Shown here: positions 21,636-27,184 of the stretch, piece after piece | How the letters are laid out: each line of letters starts with the position of its first letter | Position numbering within the stretch: position 1 is the first letter of the stretch | Source: RGZA01 sp964568585 | GTDB taxonomy: Bacteria; Pseudomonadota; Alphaproteobacteria; UBA9219; RGZA01 | DNA: 27,184 nt | Assembly (NCBI GenBank): GCA_964568585.1 | Contig: CAZMQI010000025.1 | Location: 1-27,184 of the forward strand | Direction: 5' to 3' | Made by a program: the position numbers and the translations under genes | Notes under the pieces: model-generated | Databases searched by the model: none | Told to the model about the DNA's origin: nothing | Seen by the model: only the letters and a program-made list of their open reading frames with translations

Positions 21636-21959
21636 ATCCCCGCCTTTACGCTTTTTCTTTTCATCCGCGGTGTAATGCATGCGGTCTTCAATGACGGCAG
21701 CAACATCGGCGGGTGCGATGCCCACATCTGACCACATAACAAGCAGATGATAGAGCAAATCAGCGGATTCTTCCGCGAGCTTTTTCTTGTCACCGAGCAT
21801 AGCTTCAATGACGACTTCAGTGGCTTCTTCGCCAACTTTTTGGGAGATTTTACCGCGACCCTTGGCAAATAATTTTGCGGTGTAGGATTTTTCTGGGTCG
21901 GCTTTTTTACGCTTTTCAATCGTTTCAAACAGCGTATTGAGAATGGATAGATCGGACAT
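21633..21959 (-). CDS. hisE: Phosphoribosyl-ATP pyrophosphatase
   Basis: Hydrolyses phosphoribosyl-ATP to phosphoribosyl-AMP in histidine synthesis. The 108-residue product has LSILNTLFETIEKRK, KLFAKGRGKISQKVGEEATEVVIEAM with the EExxE-type metal site, and KKLAEESADLLYHLLVMW. The ATG at 21959 gives the usual MSDLS start; an ATG at 21971 adds MIAH and cannot be excluded, as neither has a ribosome site. The stop lies at the first triplet of a palindromic repeat, but length is normal, so the protein does not look truncated. It lies 75 bases downstream of hisF. Confidence 0.94.
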   Translation of the reverse strand: MSDLSILNTLFETIEKRKKADPEKSYTAKLFAKGRGKISQKVGEEATEVVIEAMLGDKKKLAEESADLLYHLLVMWSDVGIAPADVAAVIEDRMHYTADEKKKRKGGD

Positions 21960-22034
21960 ATGAGCAATCATCGTTAAGAGTTAAATGATAAGAACGACCA
22001 TAGCCGCTTACGACCTAACTCTCAACTCTCATCA

Positions 22035-22796
22035 CTACACCCTTACCGCTACGCCAGCTTTTGCCAAATGCTGCTTTGCCTGGGCAATGGTGAAGGTGCC
22101 AAAATGGAAAATGCTGGCGGCCAATACGGCACTGGCATGGCCTTTGGTCACGCCGTCCACCAAATGGTCAAGTGTGCCCACGCCGCCCGATGCAATCACG
22201 GGGATGTTTACGGCATCGGCAATATCACGGGTGAGCTGTAAATCAAAGCCGGATTTGGTGCCATCCTTATCCATGCTGGTCAGCAAGATTTCGCCTGCGC
22301 CCAAGGATGCTACTTCCTGTGCCCATTTAATCGCATCACGGCCGGTGTTTTCACGCCCGCCCTTTACATATACATCAAATGAACCTTCGGGATTACGCCG
22401 CGCATCAATTGCGACCACAATGCATTGGCTGCCGAATTTTTCCGCGCCTTCTTTAATCAGCGCGGGGCGTTCCACCGCGCTGGAATTCATCGAAACCTTA
22501 TCCGCGCCGCATAACAATAATTTGCGGATATCTTCAACAGCGCGCACGCCGCCGCCAACGGTCAAGGGCATAAACACTTGTTCTGCTGTGCGTTGCACGA
22601 CATCATATAATGTCGCGCGGCCATCGCTGCTTGCTGTGATGTCGAGGAAACATAATTCATCCGCGCCTTGCGCGTCATAAGCTTTGGCTTGTTCAACCGG
22701 ATCGCCCGCATCAATCAAATCAAGGAAATTGATACCTTTGACCACGCGGCCATTTTTTACGTCCAGACAGGGAATTATACGGGTGGTGAGGGACAT
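22035..22796 (-). CDS. hisF: Imidazole glycerol phosphate synthase, cyclase subunit
   Basis: With HisH it converts PRFAR and ammonia to imidazole glycerol phosphate and AICAR. A 253-residue (beta/alpha)8 barrel with catalytic D12 (IIPCLDVKNGRVVKG) and D131 (VVAIDARR), and phosphate-site GGGVRAVEDI and SGGVGTLDHLV. Its upstream neighbour on the minus strand would be hisA, but a plus-strand unknown gene (22896-23387) intervenes, so hisF either has its own promoter or is read through that gene in antisense. Sequence is normal throughout. Confidence 0.97.
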   Translation of the reverse strand: MSLTTRIIPCLDVKNGRVVKGINFLDLIDAGDPVEQAKAYDAQGADELCFLDITASSDGRATLYDVVQRTAEQVFMPLTVGGGVRAVEDIRKLLLCGADKVSMNSSAVERPALIKEGAEKFGSQCIVVAIDARRNPEGSFDVYVKGGRENTGRDAIKWAQEVASLGAGEILLTSMDKDGTKSGFDLQLTRDIADAVNIPVIASGGVGTLDHLVDGVTKGHASAVLAASIFHFGTFTIAQAKQHLAKAGVAVRV

Positions 22797-22895
22797 AAAA
22801 TGCTGAAAATGCTTGGTTTATCGGGATTAAGTCAGTTTAAACACCCATAATCTAGACTATTTACCGATAGAAGCAACCATACTTAAGGACGCATT

Positions 22896-23387
22896 ATGAC
22901 TGAATTAACAGTGCAACAACAAGCCGATGTCAGACGTATTCAAACTGGCATCAACCCCGCGACGATTAACGCCGCGCATGCCGCGTTTTCGAATGAAGTA
23001 TGCGCGATTGACGCAATCCGAAAGACCAATCCACAATTGCAGGACAGGCATCGTTGGCCAGATCATTTGGCATTGGCTTTTCCGAATTTGACCGAAGACC
23101 AAAAATTGCAAATATTCAGGGCACAGGAAGCAAAGGAAAAAACCTTTGGCGCACTTGCCAATGAAACCGAAGCCGTTGCAAAAAAACTGGGTCTCGATAC
23201 CAAGACATATGGCGATCCGCCTTTGTTATTATCAATTCGCGCCATGTCAGAAATTACCGGAGCATTTGGTTCAACGTGTACGCCAAAATTCCCGATGCCG
23301 GATATCAATAATAGAAACGAGGGCGGCCGGATGATTGATGCTAACGCCACCACGCGCATGCCGCGCGCACCTGGCATGGGTGCGTAA
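22896..23387 (+). CDS. Unknown protein embedded antisense between hisF and hisA
   Basis: Not recognised. 163 residues, helical by composition (TVQQQADVRRIQTGINPATINAAHAAF; EDQKLQIFRAQEAKEKTFGALANETEAVAKKLGL), with a C-terminal Met/Arg/Gly/Pro tail. No signal peptide or membrane segment. AAGGA at 22885-22889 lies 6 bases before the ATG, a good ribosome site that supports it being real. It diverges from hisF and converges on hisA with 5 bases between stops. Its place in the his cluster says nothing sure about function. Confidence 0.68.
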   Translation: MTELTVQQQADVRRIQTGINPATINAAHAAFSNEVCAIDAIRKTNPQLQDRHRWPDHLALAFPNLTEDQKLQIFRAQEAKEKTFGALANETEAVAKKLGLDTKTYGDPPLLLSIRAMSEITGAFGSTCTPKFPMPDINNRNEGGRMIDANATTRMPRAPGMGA

Positions 23388-23392
23388 GTGTT

Positions 23393-24124
23393 TTAAGCAG
23401 CTTTTTTCAAAAGCAGCAGTGCTTCGGCGATTTGAATGCGGCCATCGTAAATCGCACGGCCAGCAATCACGCCGCAAATGCCGGCTTCTTCTTCTTCCTT
23501 CAATTCAATCAAGTCCTGCATGGTCGACACACCGCCTGATGCAATGATTGGTGTTGTCAGATGCTGCGCTAAATTCGCGGTGCCTTCCACGTTCACACCT
23601 TGCAGCGCGCCATCGCGGTTGATGTCGGTGTAGATGATGGCGGCAACGCCGCAATCCTCGAATTTCAGTGCTAAATCCAGCGCTTTGACGCGTGTTGCTT
23701 CCGCCCAGCCTTGTACAGCGACATAGCCTTCGCGTGCATCAATGCCAACGGCGATGCGGTTCGGGAATTTTTTGCAGGCTTCTTTGACCAAATCCGGATT
23801 TTGCAATGCCGCCGTTCCCAAAATCACGCGGGTCACGCCTTTGTTCAACCAAAGTTCGATGGTTTCCATATTGCGGATACCGCCGCCAAGCTGCACTGGC
23901 ATTTTCACGGTTTTTAAAACCGCTTCGACCGCGGATGCGTTAATCGGCTTGCCTTCAAACGCGCCGTTTAAATCAACCAGATGCAACCATTCAAAACCCA
24001 GATTTTCAAATTCCTTGGCTTGCGCTGCGGGGTCTGAATTGAACACAACCGCCTGCTGCATGTCACCGCGCACAAGGCGAACGCATTCGCCATCTTTTAA
24101 ATCGATTGCTGGGAATAAAATCAT
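23393..24124 (-). CDS. hisA: Phosphoribosylformimino-AICAR ribotide isomerase
   Basis: Isomerises ProFAR to PRFAR in histidine synthesis. A 243-residue barrel homologous to HisF, with catalytic D8 (ILFPAIDLKDGECVRL) and D129 (AVGIDAREGYVAVQGW), and phosphate loops GGGIRNMETIE and SGGVSTMQDL. TDINRDGALQGVN is another family block. On the minus strand it follows hisH, separated by a plus-strand unknown gene; its own upstream region (24125-24326) must supply a promoter or be read through. No anomalies. Confidence 0.97.
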   Translation of the reverse strand: MILFPAIDLKDGECVRLVRGDMQQAVVFNSDPAAQAKEFENLGFEWLHLVDLNGAFEGKPINASAVEAVLKTVKMPVQLGGGIRNMETIELWLNKGVTRVILGTAALQNPDLVKEACKKFPNRIAVGIDAREGYVAVQGWAEATRVKALDLALKFEDCGVAAIIYTDINRDGALQGVNVEGTANLAQHLTTPIIASGGVSTMQDLIELKEEEEAGICGVIAGRAIYDGRIQIAEALLLLKKAA

Positions 24125-24261
24125 TGGACAGCACGTTTTCTGAAGAGGTTTAAGGGTAGGGTTATACCGCCTTCACCGATTAAAAAAAGCGATTTCTAGC
24201 AATTTTTCTGGGGCAATTGTGCTTTGCACACCAAGTTGGGGTGAATTAACACATTTTCGCT

Positions 24262-24289
24262 TTGTGAAAGTATTCTCGCTCGGTAACAC
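24262..24289 (+). promoter_or_regulatory. Weak candidate promoter for the unknown gene between hisA and hisH
   Basis: TTGTGA and TAACAC, 16 bases apart, in the 24125-24326 gap. The -10 is poor. The gap also has a small GTGC-ttt-GCAC hairpin near 24219-24229. Confidence 0.2.
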
Positions 24290-24377
24290 GGATTGTCTGT
24301 TTTTAAGAAGTCGCGTTTTTTAAAGAATGAGCCTTTTTAGAGATTATTTGTATCGTTTTTATTCTCATGGAGAATTT

Positions 24378-24836
24378 ATGTCGTCACATGCCCAACGTTC
24401 CGTTATGCCAGTAGACAAATTCAAGGCCGTCTTAACAAGCCCAGATAGCAAAGATGAAACAAAAGCAGCAGCGATTAGTGCGCTTTGGCATTCTTACTAT
24501 GATAAAAGCAGCGCTTTTTTTAACGCACCGCAAGCTGAACAAGCGGCTTATTTTGAAGCTTTGCGTGATGTGGCATCAAATGAAGACGTTGATAGCGACA
24601 CCCGCAATAACGCCCTTGGTGCGTTGCGTACAGGCGCCAAAAAGTTTACCCATGCAGAGCCAATTCTTAGAGAAGCGTTTGGTAAATTGCCAAAGGTGGT
24701 ACTAAAGGGCGATGCATCATTGCTGGTTGAGGCGGCGGTACGGAATTTTAGTATCATTGAGTGGGAAGCTTATGGTCGTCCAGAAACGACGATTAAAGGC
24801 AAGCCAGCTCAAGCTGCAAAAGCACAGGCCGCTTAA
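24378..24836 (+). CDS. Unknown helical protein embedded antisense between hisA and hisH
   Basis: Not recognised. 152 residues, helix-rich, with segments spaced like HEAT-type helical pairs (ETKAAAISALWHSYYDK, QAAYFEALRDVASN, DSDTRNNALGALRTGAKKF), and an Ala/Lys-rich end (KGKPAQAAKAQAA). The ATG at 24378 is chosen because GGAG at 24369-24372 sits 5 bases upstream; an ATG at 24327 would add 17 residues but lacks a ribosome site. Its stop overlaps the convergent hisH stop by 3 bases. A HEAT-like fold is only a suggestion. Like the gene between hisF and hisA, it splits the his cluster in antisense. Confidence 0.68.
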   Translation: MSSHAQRSVMPVDKFKAVLTSPDSKDETKAAAISALWHSYYDKSSAFFNAPQAEQAAYFEALRDVASNEDVDSDTRNNALGALRTGAKKFTHAEPILREAFGKLPKVVLKGDASLLVEAAVRNFSIIEWEAYGRPETTIKGKPAQAAKAQAA

Positions 24837-25474
24837 GGCGACCAATCGATAAAATTACGCACTAATTGCTGACCAATCTTCTGGCTCTTTTCCGGATGGA
24901 ATTGCGTGCCTGCGATATTGTCTTTGACGACGGCTGCCGTAAACGCGCCGCCGTAATTGCACGCGGCTAATTCATGTTCTTTATTGCCGAGCACCAGCGC
25001 ATAGGAATGCACGAAATAGACGAAAGGGTTTGCTGGCAAGCCGCTGAGCAACGGGTGATTTGGTTTAGATGGAATGAGGTTATTCCAGCCCATATGCGGG
25101 ATTTTTAAATTCGTATCATTCAGTTCCAGTTTCCGTACTTCACCGGAAAGCCAGTTGAGGCCGGCATGTTCGCCATGCTCCAAACCGCGCGTTGCAAGCA
25201 ACTGCATGCCAACGCAAATGCCAAGAAACGGCTTTGCTTTTTTTATCACCGCTTCGTTCAAGGCTTCAATCATGCCGGAAACGGCTGATAGGCCCTTCAT
25301 GCAATCGGCGAATGCGCCTTGGCCAGGCAATACGATGCGGTCGGCCTTTAAAACATCTTCGGCTTTATCAGTGAGGATAACTGTTACATCGCCCATATCT
25401 GCGGCGGCTTTTTCAAATGCCTTCGTCGCCGAACGCAGATTGCCCGAGCCGTAATCGATAACCGTAATTAGCAT
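24833..25474 (-). CDS. hisH: Imidazole glycerol phosphate synthase, glutaminase subunit
   Basis: Releases ammonia from glutamine for HisF. The 213-residue class I glutamine amidotransferase has nucleophile C87 in FLGICVGMQLL, and H193 and E195 in GTQFHPEKSQ, completing the triad. VIDYGSGNLRS and the oxyanion-side VLPGQGAF are typical. Its ATG directly follows the hisC-hisB TAA with no gap, so it is co-transcribed with the fusion and likely coupled in translation. Confidence 0.97.
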   Translation of the reverse strand: MLITVIDYGSGNLRSATKAFEKAAADMGDVTVILTDKAEDVLKADRIVLPGQGAFADCMKGLSAVSGMIEALNEAVIKKAKPFLGICVGMQLLATRGLEHGEHAGLNWLSGEVRKLELNDTNLKIPHMGWNNLIPSKPNHPLLSGLPANPFVYFVHSYALVLGNKEHELAACNYGGAFTAAVVKDNIAGTQFHPEKSQKIGQQLVRNFIDWSP

Positions 25475-27160
25475 TTAAAGAACGCCCTTGGTCGATGGAA
25501 TAGCGGTGCTGTTGGTGTTTTGAAACGCCTGACGTAACGCTCTGCCCGTTGCTTTGAACGATGCCTCGGCCATGTGATGCGCGTTATCGCCCGTCACGGT
25601 GATGTGGATGGCGCAGGCCATCGCAACCGCCAATGAATGGAAAAAGTGCGGAACCATCTCCGCGCTCATCCCGCCGATATTTTCGGCGGGGAATTTGCCC
25701 CCATTTGATGAAATGGTGAACGCCGCAAACGGGCGGCCTGATAAATCAACCGTTGCTTGCGCTAATGCTTCGTCCAGCGGCGCAGTAAAGCCAAAACGCG
25801 CAATGCCGCGCTTATCGCCCAATGCAGCCTTTAATGCTTCGCCAAGCGCAAGCGCGCAATCTTCAATGGTGTGATGTTGGTCGATATGTAAATCGCCAGC
25901 GCAGTGCAGGGCCAAGCCAAACCCGCCATGCGAAGCCAGTTGCGAGAGCATATGGTCGAAGAAACCGATGCCGGTGGAAATGGAAAGAAAATCCGGTTGG
26001 TCGAGATTGACCGTTACATCAATCTGCGTTTCCTTGGTGCCGCGTTGGGATGAATATAAACGTGGCATCGAACCTTTGGTTTCTGCCGATAATTCAACGC
26101 CCATCGCGCGTAACACCAGATCATTGTCCTGCGGTGTTGAAACCGAAAAACGAATGGTATTGGGAATGGCGGAGCTGCGATTGCGCGCAAGAATGCCAGC
26201 ACGTTTTAATGTGGCCAGAACTTCAACGGGGTCTTTCACCTTCACCAGCAGGAAATTCGCATCACTTGGGAAAATGGATTCCACGAATGTAGATCTAAGC
26301 AAAAGCTGCGCCATACGTTTGCGTTCAGATACCAGAATGCGGCGGTGTTCCGCGCCATCGACCAAGCCGTTGGGGCTGAGTGCGTCAAGCGCAGCGCGCA
26401 CAGAGGATTGCGGCAACGGATATGGCGCAAGAATGGTGCGAAGCCGCGCAACGATTTCAGGATGTGCGACCACGCCACCGATGCGTTCACCCGCTAGCGC
26501 ATAAGCTTTCGACAGCGTGCGAAGAATGACAAGATTGGTGAAGTTTTTTAGTTCAGCAATCAGGCCCTTGGTGTCATCAGCAAACGCGATATAGGCTTCA
26601 TCCACCACCACTAGAACTTTTTCATGGGTGGCTTTTAGTAGTGCCAATACATCCGCTTTATTCATCAAATGGCCCATCGGCGCGTGCGGCGACGGGAAGA
26701 AAATCAATTTGGTATTTGGCGTGATGGCTTTGGTAATGCCGTTCACATCCAATTGCCATGTGCTATTCAACGGAACTTTCACAACCGCCGCATTCTGCAG
26801 CTTTGCCGAATGGTCATACATCGCGAATGTGGGCGGGCAGATGATGATATTGTCTTGGCCAGCATTGCACAGCAAACGAATGAGCATATCAATGCCTTCA
26901 TCGCTGCCACGGCCCAGCATGATTTGGGCGGGCGTTACATCCCATTCAATCGCAAGGCGTTGCAATAATTCGGGCGGTTGTTGATCTTCGATGTAACGGT
27001 TGGGTTTGCATAATTTGCTGACATTGCCAAAGGGTGGCCATGGGCTTTCATTCGCATCGATCTTGATCGGCGGGACATAGCCGCCAGCTTCTACCACCGC
27101 CGATGAATAAACAGGGATAGACAATAGATCCGGACGAATTAATTTCTCAAACCACTTCAT
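25475..27160 (-). CDS. HisC-HisB fusion: histidinol-phosphate aminotransferase + imidazoleglycerol-phosphate dehydratase
   Basis: One 561-residue open frame joins two histidine enzymes. Residues 1 to about 356 are a fold-type I aminotransferase: IDANESPWPPFGN, GRGSDEGIDMLIRLLC, VVVDEAYIAF and RTLSKAYALAGERIGG with PLP lysine K218. Residues from about 366 on are the dehydratase: GTKETQIDVTVNLD, STGIGFFDHMLSQLASHGG, HIDQHHTIEDCALALGEAL, VDLSGRPFAAF and DNAHHMAEASFKA, with the metal-binding histidines intact. HisB catalyses step 6-7 of the pathway and HisC the next, so the fusion links consecutive reactions. The usual SPNNPTG loop of HisC reads SPHAPMG (158-164). AGAGG precedes the ATG. Both halves continue in one frame with no stop, so it is unlikely to be a sequencing artefact, though a missing base cannot be excluded. 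Confidence 0.93.
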   Translation of the reverse strand: MKWFEKLIRPDLLSIPVYSSAVVEAGGYVPPIKIDANESPWPPFGNVSKLCKPNRYIEDQQPPELLQRLAIEWDVTPAQIMLGRGSDEGIDMLIRLLCNAGQDNIIICPPTFAMYDHSAKLQNAAVVKVPLNSTWQLDVNGITKAITPNTKLIFFPSPHAPMGHLMNKADVLALLKATHEKVLVVVDEAYIAFADDTKGLIAELKNFTNLVILRTLSKAYALAGERIGGVVAHPEIVARLRTILAPYPLPQSSVRAALDALSPNGLVDGAEHRRILVSERKRMAQLLLRSTFVESIFPSDANFLLVKVKDPVEVLATLKRAGILARNRSSAIPNTIRFSVSTPQDNDLVLRAMGVELSAETKGSMPRLYSSQRGTKETQIDVTVNLDQPDFLSISTGIGFFDHMLSQLASHGGFGLALHCAGDLHIDQHHTIEDCALALGEALKAALGDKRGIARFGFTAPLDEALAQATVDLSGRPFAAFTISSNGGKFPAENIGGMSAEMVPHFFHSLAVAMACAIHITVTGDNAHHMAEASFKATGRALRQAFQNTNSTAIPSTKGVL

Positions 27161-27184
27161 AAACGCCTCTGATAATAAGAAGGC

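Noticed and set aside
25475..27160. HisC-HisB fusion as a frameshift artefact
   Set aside because: Both domains are complete and joined by a short linker in one frame without a lost stop or start; kept as a real fusion, though read support is untested.
27161..27184. CGCCTCTG near the right edge, resembling the repeat flank
   Set aside because: Reads as the AGAGG ribosome site of the hisC-hisB gene; the remaining repeat sequence and a hairpin are missing.
1..27184. tRNA, rRNA, CRISPR array or transposase
   Set aside because: No T-loop-like sequence in any gap, no regularly spaced direct repeats with spacers, and no protein with transposase or integrase motifs.

Overview
This window looks like chromosomal DNA from an alphaproteobacterium of intermediate GC content. 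The lineage is inferred from recognisable housekeeping genes and their arrangement: rsmI-yraN with gshB, facing a LpoA-type lipoprotein; an rdgB-hemW overlap; a hisCB-hisH-hisA-hisF-hisE-HIT-rph string; and small alphaproteobacterial families such as DUF6489. I cannot name the genus. No tRNA, rRNA, CRISPR array, transposase or phage gene is visible.

Layout. 1-1682 (minus): pyrC-pyrD, overlapping, with pyrD cut by the window edge. 1797-2327 (plus): a SRPBCC lipid/ligand-binding-fold protein. 2379-4900 (minus): DUF6489, a membrane-anchored unknown, a 2Fe-2S ferredoxin and mnmE, tightly packed. 5032-5742 (plus): dienelactone hydrolase. 5739-7874 (minus): dnaQ, a small secreted unknown and gshB. 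7941-8666 (plus): an unknown helical protein. 8684-10873 (minus): SirB1/transglutaminase-TPR, yraN and rsmI, divergent from the plus-strand LpoA-like lipoprotein (10923-12266). 12431-14461 (plus): two degenerate pentapeptide-repeat proteins. 14458-16253 (minus): rdgB-hemW. 16476-20467 (plus): four unrecognised genes, including a 904-residue Ala/Pro-rich protein. 20473-27160 (minus): hisC-hisB fusion, hisH, hisA, hisF, hisE, HIT and rph, with two unknown genes embedded antisense in the his cluster.

Two patterns stand out. First, a short palindromic repeat of 41-56 bp occurs at least four times (10765-10820, 12281-12321, 15920-15966, 21595-21635), with a divergent relative at 2335-2377 and a possible relic at 19611-19634. 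Two copies lie inside coding sequence in the same reading frame: one adds about 19 residues to RdgB, the other forms most of an N-terminal extension of RsmI. The hairpin arms change between copies in a compensatory way, and the four lengths differ by multiples of three. This resembles the in-frame palindromic elements known from Rickettsia, but I do not recognise this family. A cluster of hairpins in pyrD at the window start may be a second family.

Second, all nine unrecognised or lineage-specific genes in the accessory stretches lie on the plus strand, while most housekeeping genes are on the minus strand. They interrupt otherwise conserved blocks (rph/rdgB, hisF/hisA, hisA/hisH). In function, the minus-strand genes cover pyrimidine synthesis (PyrC, PyrD), histidine synthesis (HisC, B, H, A, F, E), nucleotide-pool and replication fidelity (RdgB, DnaQ), RNA modification and processing (MnmE, RsmI, RNase PH), glutathione synthesis and heme delivery (HemW).
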